This document shows, in pieces, positions 33,294-47,783 of a stretch of DNA of 64,000 nt (within the stretch, counting starts at the first letter, position 1; every line of letters starts with the position of its first letter). The notes below the pieces were generated by a model. It was given only the letters and a program-made list of their open reading frames with translations. It ran no database searches and had not been told where the DNA came from. This stretch comes from Ligula intestinalis. Its lineage: Eukaryota; Platyhelminthes; Cestoda; Diphyllobothriidea; Diphyllobothriidae. The translations under genes and the position numbers were made by a program. The stretch is from contig JAYGXS010000001.1 of assembly GCA_036362985.1 (NCBI GenBank), positions 13,589,690 through 13,653,689 on the forward strand. The letters are read 5' to 3'.

Positions 33294-36200
33294 GAAAACC
33301 CATTGAAAATTTCAGAATATGAATTAGCAAACATACGTTTGTTTTCAATTATTTCTCGTCAGGCCTCTCTGGTTATGTTGTAATTAAGCTCATTAACTAT
33401 GCGGTTTGGCAATCTAACAGCCAGCAGCTTATAACCTCGGTCGACTACCAATACTTTCTAACGTTGATCAGATTTTGACCCAAATCCTTCCCCTTCCCAC
33501 TCCTCTGAAAACCATTGTATGTCTTCTACCAAATGACATAGTTTATTTACTTAATTATCATATAAAGGTCTGACGAGAATTTATCGAAAACAAACATCGG
33601 TTCACCAATTCATTTTCTGAACTATTTATATTTAAAAAGATATATATTATATATATCTCCGTTTTGTAGTCTTTGAGGCCGGCCTTTAAGATACGACTTC
33701 CAGGTGTCCCTTAAGGCCATATGGTCTGCATTGTTTCTCATCAGAAGGGGCATTTTCCATTAGTTTTCAAGATATTTGCATAGTCTCAACGACAGGTTTC
33801 TCTGCACCAAACGGGGGTTAGGACTCCAGTGTGTAGGTTGATTTAAAAAATAAGACCATAGAAAACTGGTGCGAATGCACCTCGGAAAAAAACTGGTAGG
33901 CAATACTAAAAGGCACCTAAAATACAGTTTTTTTGTTGGCAGACGAAAATGACAGCAGAAGAAAACTGTCTATGAATGTGAATTAAACTTAAAAGGTGGA
34001 GTATAAGAAAAGGGCACTGAGTAATGTAGGTTAAATCAGAGAAAGCTCAAGGTGCAAATACCTACTTAATGGAAAATTCTTTGTCGGAAAAATAACCTGC
34101 AAGTGGAGCCGCGTCTTTTCCTTTAAAGTCCACTTAACCATTTTTTAACAGGCGTCATGCCTGTGTTCTCTTATCGCAATAGCAGTTATAATGATAACCT
34201 ACTGCCGCCACCTGGAACTCTACAAGGAATCAAATTCCCTTCACAGCACGAATTTCCAGCAACTCCAGTGAAGTGTACAGTAGTCGCCACAGACCATGCA
34301 ATTTTCATAACTTTGTACAAATTTGATCATTGCTCGAATACCAATGGGATTACATTTAGGAAGATAAAAAAATAATAGTGAACTGCATCGGGCATATTAG
34401 GAACTTGAAAGGACTGGACAAATAACTAAGTGTTTGAAAAGAAAAATAAAATTTTCTCGATAATCCCGTGATTATGTAGACGTAAGAAAGAGTTATAAAT
34501 TAAAACAATAAATTCAGATATTGTGCTAAATTGAAAATTTGAAGCGACCAATATGTATAAATTGAACGAAATTTTCTTAAGTCAAGATATTTGTTTAACT
34601 TAAGTCTTACCGGATAAGTATTTATTGAATGTCCTGAACAAAAGTGTGGTATCATTTATCTTGTTTTTATGGTCTTCTTTGATAAATTTATAAATTTTGC
34701 ATTTGTTTGACGTTTGCACCAAAATCTTTTTAATAAGAAAGATATAAAGAGCATTTGCCGAGATAAAGTGTTTTTTGACATTAGTTTTAATGAAGATGGC
34801 AACGTTTGTGATCTGCATAAATGCCTCACAAAACGCAGATCACATCAAGTGTCAATCTTGTCCGCACTGGAGTTGTAAAAATACTATTTCTTTGATTAAT
34901 AAAAAAAGCTTTCCATAAAAGGTAACCTCTTAGAAATAGCTTTGATTAGATATTCGGCTGACGAACTTCTGCGTATCTTAAATTTTTTCAACGTAATAAC
35001 ACAATGAAATTTGATCCTTTGAAGAATTTATTAAAGTTGCATGAAGATAAACGATTCAAGTTGACTGGATTTTAAAGAACTTTCTTTTCTCTTTATAATG
35101 AATTACCTTTTACATGAGTAGATTAATTCCACATTCAGTTATAAAATAGCGAATTTGAAAAAAAACTGGCCACATAAATTACCATTTTTGAACTTCGTAT
35201 TATTCTTCCGTCTCCTCCGTTTCTAAATCAAGCAACCGTAAAGTATCCAAAAAACTATTTATCTTCATGCTTAACATCCAATAAGGGCTTAAGTGTCTTG
35301 AATAACGCAAGAACATGTTAAACATTTGGTTTTTATTGAAGGAAATTCGAGGTTCATAGGCGCATTCAAACAAATACTCGTCTGTTATTGCATTTTTTCG
35401 CAAAAAAACTTTAAAGAATAGCTAAAAATAATTTTTAAACTACAAACCGTCAATGTTACTGCAAGCACATTCCGTCCCTTTAACTTGGGTCTACTTTAAT
35501 CTGAACAATCTTGGATAAACATTTCCAGTTCTGGAAGGGATACTTTCTATACCCATTTTACTTATTTTGCAGTTCCTTCCTAGTATTTTCAACGGTAAAG
35601 TGAAGTTTTGTTCTCTCTTTCGTAATAGCAAAGGAAATTTCTTCAATATGAGATAACTCCAATTTTCCTCAAAATTAATGGCCATTTCTTTTAATTAACC
35701 TAACTAAAATGACGATTTTACTGAGTAAAATGCTTCCGCAGCATTGAATAAACTATATGAATCAAAATAGTGTTTCTAAATATACGCTAAAATACGTTCA
35801 TTTTGAACGTTGCATGGTCATTGGCAATTACTGTAGTGCATTTCCACTGACGGAGCGCATGAACGTTTGACTGAAAATTTAAACCACATTTTGGATCAAT
35901 CAGTTTTGATTAAATAGGGATTATTATAATGCAGCGTTATCTTAAGATTGTTCAATCACGCCAAGACGCATGCTTTTGGATGCAACTTGTCTCCTTGCCT
36001 GCCACGCTCACTCTTTATTCACCATTCATCCGAAACGATCAGTTTCTATGGTAAAAATAAACGTGCAAATAGGTTTTCGATATACACATGCTGCAAAATG
36101 CCGCTCTACTGGTCGAACAAACCACAGCCCCGGGCTGTGCTCGCTCGCTAAAAAAAACAAATCCTATGAGTTGCCTGTTAACCATAATGTTGTCATGGTG

Positions 36201-39200
36201 TTTTCAAATGTTATTTATAGATCAGCAAATGCAATTTCTGCTGCGCGCATCCTTGTTCACAGACGGCGAACACCAAACAAATTCCACTTCAGAAAGTATC
36301 TTCGATCTTTATTCTGATATGTAGATAGTAGAAACGTTTCTCCTTGTCACGCACGTTGCGTAGGCTAGCGTTTTTGACGTTCACCAAAAAACATCAGTCT
36401 ATTTATACATTAACTGATTTATCTCCTATATTCTTAGACGGCAGAGTAATATGAATCATATTCAACATGACCGCACGAAGATGGAATGTATCTAAACCCC
36501 TCAATAAACACTTGTTTTGCTGATCAATACTTTTCTGGCTGAGGATAACTAGCAAAAAGCTGATCAATTTTGGCAGTCATTAGGGCAGAGTCATTTATGG
36601 CGCCTTTTGCCAAAAGACTGGAGATACTGATTAAAACAAAGAGATTGGATGTGCTCTGAAAAGCAGCAGATGCTCGAAACTTACATTTGCAAAGTTTCAC
36701 GGTATAATGTTAGCAACTATGACACTGCGATAATTCCCAGTCAAAGAATCATCTAGTTTCCGTAAGGATGACGTATTTCTTGATGGTTAATGCCCTTTTT
36801 ATTTGTTAAGGCACAGACAAATCCATGAAAATAAAATTGAAGATCTCAGCTCAAACGATTTTTTAAACTTGGTTAAGTCAGTAAACTGTCTTTAAATTCA
36901 AATTGCGCTTGGACATGTGGATATGTCGGTTTTTACGAAATAAACCCGTTTTCGTAGGAAATTCAAAGGATATCAAATATGGCCACATACATGTTACGCA
37001 GAATGCTAGGTATATAAGCATAATCAACGAAAGTAATTGTCCAAATAAATCTCTTTTTCGTCGTATTTAATGGGTTTTACCATATTGCTTTTGATGTTTT
37101 TTTCAGTAAACGTTGACACCCCTGAATTCTAATACGGTGGTTACTTTTATTTTTTTATTAAATTAACTTTCGTTTTACTTTGGTTAAGTTGTTAGTTTAT
37201 TATTTATTTTATGAGTTGAAGTTAAGCTTTGTTAGATAGGCGTCCGTAACTAAATATAAGATACAAATTTAAACTAAATCAACCAACTTAAACTTAACAA
37301 ACTTAACTAACCTAACTTAAACTAAATTTTACCAATAAACTTAAAGTATACTAAAATCTAATCTATCCTCATACCAGTTGTCACGCAAGACAATTTTTCA
37401 GGGTCTAGAGCTGCGTGCTGGAAAAATCTAAACAATGTTGAATAAAAAGAATATTTTTTAAACTGACCATCTCCTAGTTAAACTGTATCTTTTAGCAATT
37501 TAGGGACAAAAAAACTCCGAAAATAACAGCGATTGATTATAAAATAACGGGAAACTGCCGCGGACTCAATATTGACACCCCAAAGTGTCTAAGCGTACCT
37601 TTCAATCACTTTGCACCTCTCAGACACGGAGCGAGGGAAATTTTATTTACGCATTGAACTCACGCTAAGTAACCTTAATTATTTATATCGTATAGTCAGT
37701 GAATCGAAAGCCTGTCAGATGCTACAACACCTATTAATAGAATCTTCGGACAAAAGACTGTGAAGGACCAGTCTTTCTCCGACGCAGAAATTCAAAAGCG
37801 ATTTGCGCACTTAAGGTTGTTATCTTTCCCATGGAATTTTATCCACCAAAGCCTGCCCCGCGCTCACCTCCGCCATTTATTCTACACCTTTACGCCTTTT
37901 CTGTCATCTTGCGAGACAGCATTTGCTTGCTTACCTTATTTACGCTTTGGGAGGAAACACAAACTGTGCAGATTGTTAGGGTACCTATTCAGTATGCACT
38001 TTATTACCTCTTGCGCAAAAGTATGCGGAAGCCAAGTCGAAAAGCACAGCAACTAACAAATCGGAGATACATCCGGGCAACAAAAACTTCAGCCTCGCGT
38101 AGAGCTCAGGTTGGCTTATCTTGTTGGATCTGTAATGCAGATCCGCTATTAATTTTTAGAGAAGAAGGTTAAAAAATATAAAATTTGAAAGTGAGAATAG
38201 AAGGATGCTTATTGATATCACCTCCTTCAGACCTAGTTATCATTTGATTATTTTGAAATTAATGCATTTTTCCTTGATAGGTAAAATTTAACATTTCTGT
38301 ATCAAAATGTTCATGTAGCGGGGTCCACATAATCCATCACGTTCAATAAACTGCATTGTGGAGAATAAGAACAGGAACATGTGATTGCAGGGACAAGGGC
38401 AGTATTCGTCCGAAGTTTTGAATTACGTCTCCAAATTATCATAAGAGACCGTAGCAATAACAGAAACGGATGCTTCACGCAGAGAGATGTAGTTTTTTAA
38501 GGGAAGCGGTCGTTATTCTACTGCATACGAGGGAAAACTATCAGTTTCCCTTATCAAATATAGTTAAACACCTCTGCGGTAAATCTATTGCTGAGTTTTT
38601 ATCATACGTGTTGGATTGTGGTGTGCTTAATGTTCGGCTACTTGAGTCACAGGCACGGGGCGTTGGAAGCTGTGCTCGCCTGAGCGCTCCTTGAAAAGCA
38701 ATTTTTTTAACTGGATTGAGTGGAAACAAATTGCTTGTAGGCTGGGAGCCCATGCAGCTCAGAAAACAAAGCTCCTTTTGCTAAATATCTGCGTCACGAA
38801 AGACCACGTTCTAGTTTCAAAACTCATTACAGTGTAGCTCTTAAACGTCCCCAAGCATTAGCCTTTTAAAAATAAGAGATAGCAGTAATGAGAATCACAA
38901 TTTTTATACACTGATGCTGCAGTCAATTAGAAAATATGGTGCAGTAGTTAAGGTTTTCCGATTATTTTTATCCCTTAAGCCCTCAATCGAAAGGCTCGGT
39001 TTCTATAGTAGAAGGTGAGATCGCTGACGGTTACAATACGAAGGAGTATTCCTCCCTGTACTGTCTTCTCAGGCACTTCGCAGCCCACACTACGTGGCCT
39101 TCGTCAAGTTTACCAAAAATTAACCAGCGTTTGCCTCCAATAAATGGTGCAGTGGAGTAAGAGAAAATAATGTTTTATTTGAGGGCAATATCCCAAATTT

Positions 39201-39300
39201 TCAGTGAAAATGGCTACATTCGTGGAAAGCCTGAAATAAGGTTAGACAGAGTATGAAGTAAAATGTCAAAGGATAGGTAAAGTTAAGGTAAACGTGATAT
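33294..39300. other. AT-rich DNA without recognised genes
   Basis: Stop-dense AT-rich sequence. 34600-34818, 35200-35403 and 35491-35685 are three minus-strand frames in line on the same strand (for example NFEENWSYLILKKFPLLLRK and YLFECAYEPRISFNKNQMF), which might be pieces of one decayed protein, but I cannot name it. 37140-37360 is rich in TTAAGTT/AACTTAA and folds imperfectly. Overlapping frames at 37760-38172 look like chance. Confidence 0.35.
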
Positions 39301-39309
39301 CAACGTCTG

Positions 39310-39750
39310 TTATGGAGACAGTTCGGCTTTCAACTTCTCTCTTTCCGTTTTTTCACACGCGAGGTAGCATGCTAGGAATGAGAGTGCATAATGCGGATAT
39401 GCCGATGTACTGCAAGGCATATATCGGAAGCTTCGGCACATAGCAGGGAAGACTGCAGCCAGAAGTTCAGAGTGGAGAGGGTGCGCGACCTCATTAAGGA
39501 TGCGAACAGCAAATTGCTTGACCTTTTGGTAATGTTGTATTTTAATGTCAGCTGAGAGAACATATGAAACACTGGCAGCTGAAGAAAGCATTTGGAAGAT
39601 TTGTTTAAAAATGGCCAGAATTTTTTAAATTCAAGCTGTAGAAATTACCGGAGAGCAGTAAAGAATGAAGGGGAGATTACAGGCGTCTATAAATCGCCAG
39701 ATAAGGGCTCGCGCTGTGTCATATGAATGCAAGCGGCAGATTTAATATAA
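39310..39750 (-). pseudogene. Non-LTR retrotransposon reverse transcriptase C-terminal remnant
   Basis: The minus strand encodes YDTARALIWRFIDACNLPF then ILYCSPVIST, which matches the region after the RT catalytic core of flatworm non-LTR elements, where LxRAFxxPxLLYCSP is typical. After two stops the same frame continues as a 93-codon open frame (39310-39591) with KVKQFAVRILNEVAHPLHSE. The catalytic FADD part and the endonuclease are missing. Assignment is by the YCSP motif and context, so the clade is open. Confidence 0.4.
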
Positions 39751-42700
39751 AGTTTACAAATTCTCATAAAGAGAGCTTCAATACGCAAAGAAAAGAAAAA
39801 AGTTCGATGACTGAGTAATACAAAGGTACCGGAAAGCGGATACCCTGTTGGGCAGAATCTCTATGGTTTCGGGAGTCGAAAAACACACTGAACTGACTTC
39901 GGCCTGTGTAAAACTGGGCCAGATCAGGACATGACAGGCGTTATTGTGGACGCGCATCCACTAACAACATCAGACTTGAGTGTGGTGTGATGCCATGCTT
40001 GACACGCTCACGCCAAACACCTGCGACCCAGTGGATAGAAAAGGAGACCGTGCGCGGATGTGGCTCTAATCAACTATCTCTGTGTACTTTTTCGGTAACA
40101 GCCTTTTATACGACTCACCACGGAAACAAACACTTCAGAAGTCTTAATACTTGACAATTTAAGGATAATTTATATTTATTTAATTATTTTTTTATTTATT
40201 CACGTCAATTGTTTAATTTTTTAATACAATTTTATTCAATTATCAGGCACACATATTTGTAATATATATTTTTTATAAAATTTTTATCAACTTCTATCTT
40301 TCTGTTTGATATAAATGTATTTTATTTTGTCGCTGGCGTCGCCGTCTATTCTTGCCCGTATAACCTGCATTACCACCAGATATCTGAGGGTTTTGTTTCC
40401 ATGGTTAGCCTTAAACTAGACTGTTACCAATAATTTACGCACAAGCTTGTGCTCCTGAGCTCGCTATGCTGTGGGACACGCTTGGGAAACGACGGTCCAA
40501 CTGGCAATAGGGGCAGTTCTACTGACAACGTCCAGCAAGGAAAAAGCTATTTTCTCTGAAAAACCCGGTATGTAAGGGGGAAGGTTGAGAATTACATCAA
40601 ACGTCGAATCAAATCGCAAAGCCACTACTCAACAAAATTAATCTTTGAAAATCAATAAAATAGGACAGTTAGTTACCCTATAATTTGAGCAGCAATAATA
40701 AGGGGTATCATATATGACGACTCAATATTTGTGGAAATAGGGTTTGGAATGGGTCAAGAATGAGTTTAAAAGAAGATAGAGAATTTTTTAAATTCACTAT
40801 TTTGCGAAATGTAATCCCCGCTGATTTTAACTTAAACTAAAGGGCATATTTTAATGACACCCTTAGATTAGTTTTTCGACCGCTGGCTACAAATCTTTGC
40901 CTAGTTTAAAAAAGGTTGACCCGGGCTGCTGAAAAACTAAAGCCAATTTTATATTAGTTTATCCTCTGCTTAGCTTGCGCGGAACGTTCATAAAATATTT
41001 TAATGAAAAGCAATCCCGATTCTCACACTGTTAGCAACATATACCATTTCGTGGATTTGAGACTTTTGGGTAAACCCCTAAGGGCTCTTCACACTCAACG
41101 ATGATTGCAAAATGGTTAAAAATCAAATTTGCCTCACGTGCGAACATAGGATCCGAAAACGTCGCAACTTTCTACAATCCAAGTGTGGTTAAGATTCTCC
41201 AAGTTAATTTCTTCAAAATATATAAAGGCAATATAATAATGAAAAATCAATGGAAAAATACGCTCCAGCAAGGAATTCGATTTTTAAAAAATAATAAAGG
41301 CACAGGACCTAAAGAATAATCGTGCAAAGGCCCGGATAGTAGCATGCATCAATCAAATTATCTCTTCGTTCCGTAATAGGATACATAAAATCAAAGTTTA
41401 CCATGAGGTTGGAAACAGTTTTTGTCGCTATATTTTGCAAAAAACATTAGTATTAAGCACGCATTGATGGCCAGTGTACAAATAAACACATCACACATGC
41501 AAATCAAACGATTGAATTCTTCGCTCAAGTACGTATGACCTTTCTCAATAATAACACGATTATGTTCGCCGTTTATTGTACGAACTCTGGTCCAAAGCCT
41601 TACTGGGGAAAAATGCGCAGCCATGGATAAAGAAGTAGACCGTTTGCACTCACATCTAATAAGTTCTGGATTCACATCCGGGAACCTGCGCTCTCTCTTT
41701 CTGACTAAAGTTTCCGACAAATAAACCAAAAACGACTACCTAGTTTTCCTCATTTTCATGGAGCATGTTATTTCAGTTTCATATTTTTTAAAAAGAAGCA
41801 TGGTAGAAGCCTTGACATCGCCTGGTATTGACCAGAGGGAGAAAAGTGCTTCAGAATTATTCCCTAAATTCCGGTGAAGTGTCCACAAATTCAGTATTTC
41901 TTTGTCTGCCTCAGGCACATAGCAATGCACTCTACAATGTGTAATAAAAATTCTTCGTTTGCTCATTTAGGCGCATCTGCTTGATTGCCACGGCAATAAA
42001 ATTTGCTCTCAAAATTTGAGATAGACCAACATTTTCGAAAATCTCTAGCTCAAAGGGGCAGCATTGTGATCAGCCTTCTAGATTACCCTGGCGTCTAGTT
42101 GAATGGCCGTTTCTTTTGATTTTTCTATGTTTTACTTTAACTCCTAATAGTCTTTCAGAGGCCGAGAAACAGACGATTGCACTCAAATGCCACCTGTTGT
42201 GTGGAAAATTTGTCACTTCCGCATGAAAACAGCATACTGCTGCCATGCAGACACGGGGCAACGCGAAAACCAACAGATGGCAAAAAAGTTGTAAACAACT
42301 GTCTGGATTTTTTGAGTTAACGTCTAGTAGTCTTCTGTAGACATTGAAGTTAGTGTTACATGGCAGTGGATGCTGAATAAGTGGACACTGCTAGAACTGG
42401 AGTCCTTGCAATTGCTTATCACCTCAGACTTTGAGCGAGACTCTCTCCGTCTGTTTCCCATAGTCTGATCACCGGGCAATATTATTAAATGATTAAATGG
42501 TAGCTAGGTGGTTAAACAAGCTGTCAGTGTCATAATGGTTTAGGTGAGCATGTGTTTAGGCACGGCAATTAAATAAAACATGTAGATTTAAACACAAGGT
42601 AGAAACGGCCACTTTTTTTACAAAAAGAAGCAAATATGCGTGTCCCAGTTTCTTGTTATCAAGATAAAAAAAAATATGCGATCGGTGTTACGGCACTTTT

Positions 42701-43760
42701 ATTCCTATGAGCTTTCAGCTCCACATTAGAAGGCATTGTCAGAGAAAATTAGAAGGCAGTAAACGTTTGCTATGGGTAAACGGAGGTGGAAGGGGGAGGC
42801 ACTTGTGACTTGTCCATGCTCACGCCATCTTATCGTGTCCCCTGCGCGCGTCCCTGGAGTTATGGCATGTGACCTAGATGTGACCACCTGCGTGCTTGGA
42901 CTTGAACTGGACCGTCGTTCCTGGCCGCGAGCATAAATGGCCAAATGACAGGAGATGGAGTCTGATACCTAGGCCTACAATAGATCTCGCCCGTGTCATT
43001 AGCATCGCTTGCCATTTTTCTGTTTTTTTATACACATTTTTGGGCCTCTGTTGGTATGGATTTCCTGAATGTGAAATGCTTTTAAATCAGCCAATATCTC
43101 TAGTAGTTTTTGAGGCCGACTTCACACTTTTGATAAGGTTTATTCGCGGTTACCGATGTATGCTTACCAGCATTGCATTTAAAAGCAAGAACTCCATACC
43201 GCTTTCTCAATCCGATGTTAGCGGTGGGAATAATACAACAGCAAATGCAGTGATAAACGCAGATCTTGCTGAGTCCATCCACCTAAACTACGAGTGATAG
43301 CATAGGCCGTTTATCATCGGCACATTAGGTATGGAGGAAAAATTCCACACTCTAGTACTCATCTTAACATCAGTTTTCATCAGACTGCTGGGAATGATAT
43401 CTTCTGATTTTTTAACTGCATCTTATTTCCATCTTGTAAACATTACGTTCAATACGCAAAATATCTGCCAATTCGATATTCCAGACTTCGACTGTTTCAG
43501 CAGTGATCGCATTGAACTAGCCGTAGCTAAAAATTTAGGTTATTCTACTTCATTTACTGTGTGCATTTTGGTTCCTCCTACTGACCTCTATAAAAGATCG
43601 GAAATTTCGCATCTTGCTGCGTTTAGGATCGCATTGCAAATCTTATAGGGTTCCGACAGTTTCTTGAAGGTACGGATAATTTGGGAAAACATAGTTAAGA
43701 CCAACGTCCTCGTAGGAAGTATTGAAGTACTGATGCATGCCAACATACGAGTTTCAGGAA
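39751..43760. other. No recognised gene
   Basis: 40150-40330 is extremely AT-rich. A 133-codon plus frame at 42896-43297 and a 105-codon one at 43331-43648 follow each other closely, both with a hydrophobic stretch, but no motif is recognised and codon use looks unremarkable. Confidence 0.3.
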
Positions 43761-43889
43761 ATAGTTGGAGGAATTTAATGCGATCGCTGGAATAAAAGCT
43801 TTATTTGTCTGGTTTTTCAGAGTTATGCTGGAATCCATTATCAAACACAACATCACCACCCATTATGCGTCCTGTAATGAGAACAAAAG

Positions 43890-44180
43890 GCCTACTGCCA
43901 TAGCGAAAAATATTAGGAGTTTGCTTTTGATCAGGCGCAGTTGCGGACAAAGCAACTACGTCGGTGAGATTGCACAACTGTTCCAGACGCGAATTGCAGC
44001 TGTATAGAGAGATGGCGTTAGCTTGCGCCGCACGATTTATTTAGCCAGACCCGGTCAAGCAATTAATGTCCAAAAGGCTAGAATTCTGGGGAGAGTTGAC
44101 GGTCACCTGATCCGCAAATTGCTTTTGTCATGGCTCACGTGCCCCCAGCTTGTTGTCAGGTCCAGTGACCTCTGCATTAC
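43890..44180 (+). pseudogene. Penelope-like element GIY-YIG remnant
   Basis: The frame around 43926-44007 encodes RRSCGQSNYVGEIAQLFQTR, the C..C/YVG.T..L..R part of a PLE nuclease (Gly and Arg kept, Thr lost). A stop at 44005 follows. The same frame then gives KARILGRVDGHLIRKLLLSW, the closing helix with the usual LLxSW. It is a dead fragment. About 700 bp downstream, frame 44700-44860 has LKNLSMRNKDIVSIDIESCD, which recalls the N-terminal KDIVI.AADK part of PLE RTs, perhaps from a tandem neighbour. Confidence 0.4.
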
Positions 44181-47100
44181 CTATTAAGTACTGAGACCTT
44201 AGTTTTACCAAAGTAATAAGCTCTTCAGGGAGCGTGTAGATAGACACCTTTTGAAACGCTTTGGCCGGTATGCCAGGTAGCTAAGCCATTATCATACCAC
44301 CGTCCAATGTATGTGATTGAATTTGAACAATTAAGGATATTCAAGATGGTCATCAAACACGCATTGCTTCAAGTGGCAGCCGTCTTCAATTATGGGAGAA
44401 CCGTAAATTCTCATAGGTGTTTGATACTGGGTTAAAACATGAAAACATAATTTCAGGCGGATACAGTTCTGACTTAAGCGATCGTATATAGCTCTTCTCA
44501 AGTATTTACTTTTAGATATAACACATTGTATATTCTGAAATTTCATTTTGATATCTTCATAAAAGTATCTTAAATACTGTTCGTTGACGTATCATGCGAA
44601 GTCATCAGAGTATCTGCTTAGAACGTAACGAGCAAACATGGTTCTAACTAGCTTTCCAGAGCAAACGATCTCTGAAATGGGCGATAAATGCAAGCAAAAT
44701 AGGGTCACATGATGGCCTGCAGCACGGTCGACCCAAGGAGCATGCAAATTGTCTTATCACAAACGAGAAGTGTGCGCCACTTAAGAACTTATCTATGCGA
44801 AATAAAGATATCGTTTCTATAGACATAGAATCCTGTGATTTTTTTCTGGTTTACGCATGGGAGTGATCTAGAACTTCCGTTTAGTTGTCCGAACAGCATT
44901 CACTCTATAGTTGTCGCCTGTATGACCACAGCAAGTACAGTGGTGACTGGCCCGTCAGCGGAGAAAAATACGCTACTTAAGGAACTACTTGTTACAACTG
45001 ATTATATTTTTAATTATGATTGTTAGTTCTTAAAGACAGCGAATACAGGGTTTCGCCGCCTTTATGCACACAAGCTTCTATTAACCTCGGCCATTTTTCA
45101 CACCTCCCAGCGTGTCTTCCAAACTGTAGTCAGTCAAAGATTGTTGTGTGAACTTGAAGTAATTCCGACTAACTGCGCAATATGTGTGTTCTTTCAACTG
45201 GCCCAGTTAGGGTCCGTGTTAGAAAGGTGGAAACAACCTTACTGTATGAGTAGCTTTACTGCACTTTGCTCAACAACTCAACTATCAACGAACTCTTCGA
45301 TGTTATTCACTGAGCATTTTATGCACGATGATATCTCAGAGGGGGATCCTGAATTATTAGTTATTTAACATACAATTCCTTTTATCAGCTGTATAGTATC
45401 AACAAATTCTGAATATTGGCCTTTTTACTTAAAGACAACACATTTAGTGTTTTGTGGCTATTTGTAGGTGAACCAGCCAATCGAATAAAGGTTAACGCGA
45501 TTGGAGATAATAATATAAATAAATCATATATTTTATCTATTTTGTTCACTGTATTTAGCAGGAATGCGTCAAAAAACCTACCATTCAATAACATAACCAT
45601 TCATTTTAATGTAATAAAGTTACAGGACCTATAAAATTACCAGAACAACTGGACATGCATAGTTTAAACAAATATTGCGTTCATTAAAAAAAATCGTGTC
45701 AAGTCCAGAAACGTCTAGGAGCTCTGTTTCGCTGAAGATATTTACCGCAATTTTTGTAAACTTTACACAGAAGAGTCATTCAGGGAAATTCCAACACTTT
45801 TGATAAGTAATAGCAGACATATTATCTGAAATTCTAGACAGTAGTCAGGTACCTTGTTCAAACCACTCCAAAATGTCATCAATCCAAATGAACAGACACT
45901 AGAAGCTTCTTTACTTCCCCAGCAGATACTTCACGAACATCAAGTAGATAGTTCGACGGAAGCCTTCTTTGGTCTTGTGCAAAATGTAATATAAATGTGT
46001 TAATTAAAGCTAACCAACTAGGGTTAACTAACTGCAAAACACTTATATTTGTTCATCAAACCATCAGTTGTATAAAAAAACATTCACAAAGTATTTAAAG
46101 ACGTAGCTCCATTGAAAGTAGGAATTTTGGAAACTTATTTAGTATACAGGCAGCTACGTCCAAAGTTTTCCTACAAATTTGGGCAAAAGTATCCAAAAAC
46201 AAGCACAGTCATTCATTTAATTGTTGGGGTTGAAAAAAAAACCAAAATATATCAAATGCAGTCTAACTCGAGTAAATGAATTTACATGAATTTAACGTAA
46301 CTATTACTATTTGTTTTGTCGGTTTAGTAGGAATAGGTCGTTTATTCTAATTTATTATATCATAACATTTTATTTGCATGTAATCAAGTTATAAAAACAT
46401 GTAACCGATCCAAAACACGTGAAGTTGCATGTTAACACGACAACAAGTTTTGTTTAAAGCAAATATTCAAAGCGCAAGAAACATTTAAACTCTTTTTATT
46501 ACACTCTGAGCTCTTTTTTACTACACTTGTTCGGGAGAAACTCTACCATGTTTTCGAGTTTTAATTTTTATTTCATCAACACTTTTGGACATCAATCATT
46601 AACATTCTTTGACGCACGCCGCAAATGCCATGAAAAACCTTTAAATGTCCCCAACAGCTGGTGCATGAACGTGGCGTGACGATGTTAACACAAGTTCATT
46701 TAAACTTATTCAGAATTTTTTATTTATACATGACTTCAAAGGCACCGACTAGTGCAAAGCAATTCCGAAGTATTTCTGTTACGTCAATGTACATTCAATA
46801 GTACATAAATGTTTATTAATCGTATTACAATTTTGGTAACTGGTAATGCGTAGCATCAGCTTGAGTCTGCTCCACGAATGAATCGTGCACACTAGTGTTT
46901 CGAGGTCAGCTTCTAAATCAAAAGAAACTGTATTGTGCACTTCCTATTGCGTACTTTATGTAGATAAAGTATCGCATGAGATTTCAACACTATCCCAAAA
47001 AGTGTTTCTGATTTGAAAGGCTGCATAATTAGGCTTTTTATAACGATGATTATGCAGCCTCATCCAAAAGAGAGATGCGTAACGGCAGGATGTCGATTTT

Positions 47101-47207
47101 TAAATGGGTTTCTTTTCTTTCTCCTGCAAAAAGGGCTCTGTCAAGTACTGCCTTTTTAATAGTGTAGTGGTTAATCGTTTACCCTTGATGAGCCAAAATC
47201 GAGAATT
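44181..47207. other. AT-rich sequence, little supported
   Basis: Apart from a possible PLE N-terminal scrap near 44.7-44.9 kb, frames are short. A 12 bp perfect hairpin AGGCTGCATAAT / ATTATGCAGCCT with a 19 nt loop lies at 47018-47060. Confidence 0.3.
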
Positions 47208-47254
47208 ATAGTAATGAAAAGAAAGAAGATCTTCGGAAAATCGAGTTGTACTCG

Positions 47255-47289
47255 GGAATTTTCGAGCAAGTATCACTTGTTCGTCGTCA
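47255..47289 (-). ncRNA. Hammerhead-like motif in the inverted PLE end
   Basis: The minus strand has CTGACGA, CGAACAAGT-GAT-ACTTGCTCG, GAAAATTC. It is the counterpart of 49454-49488. Each copy has one different mismatch in stem II; together they imply a perfect 9 bp ancestral stem. Confidence 0.5.
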
Positions 47290-47489
47290 GACTAAATTAA
47301 AAGTAAGGGCTGGGAATGTCGCACTAGAGGTTTTGGAGGCAGAGGTTACAACGGATGGGACAAAAAAGGGGGGATTGGGTGGAAGCGTTATGGTGACGTG
47401 ACACCCGCGATGTTAGGTTGTGCTAGTGAGGGGAGGGGGGGTTAGCGTTTGGACTATGGGCCATATGTTCGGGAGAGGGGTGGGGCGGA

Positions 47490-47783
47490 TTAAGAGTCAG
47501 AGAATTTCCACTTGACCGGGCACAGAGAGCCAGTTGTTATTTCAGGCTGTGTCCAAATTAGTGGACCATGCACAATACCCGGTAAAGTGTGAGTCAAGCT
47601 CTTCGTGCCTATTATACTAGCCGGATTCGAGTGCCAAGCTTCAAGGAATTCTCTCAATTGTCGCGTACTAGCCATGGCGATCACGTCGGTGGCATCCCAA
47701 TTGAAGGAGTGAGCACACTCAATGGAGTGTGCAAGTACGAGTGATAAATGGTTCCGTAGGCGAACGGCTGACTTTGTTCGTTG
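47490..47783 (-). pseudogene. Inverted copy of the PLE nuclease C-terminus
   Basis: The minus strand encodes SAVRLRNHLSLVLAHSIECA, HSFNWDATDVIAM and then EAWHSNPASIIGTKSLTHTL onward to a stop near 47490. It matches the end of the main open frame (residues 323-367) and continues past it, because the Trp codon in EAW is TGG here but TAG in the main copy. The open frame extends upstream across the join to 47879, but that part is antisense RT. Confidence 0.7.

Noticed and set aside
42896..43648. Two successive plus frames with hydrophobic segments as a membrane protein gene
   Set aside because: No motif, no splice signals joining them and composition like the background.
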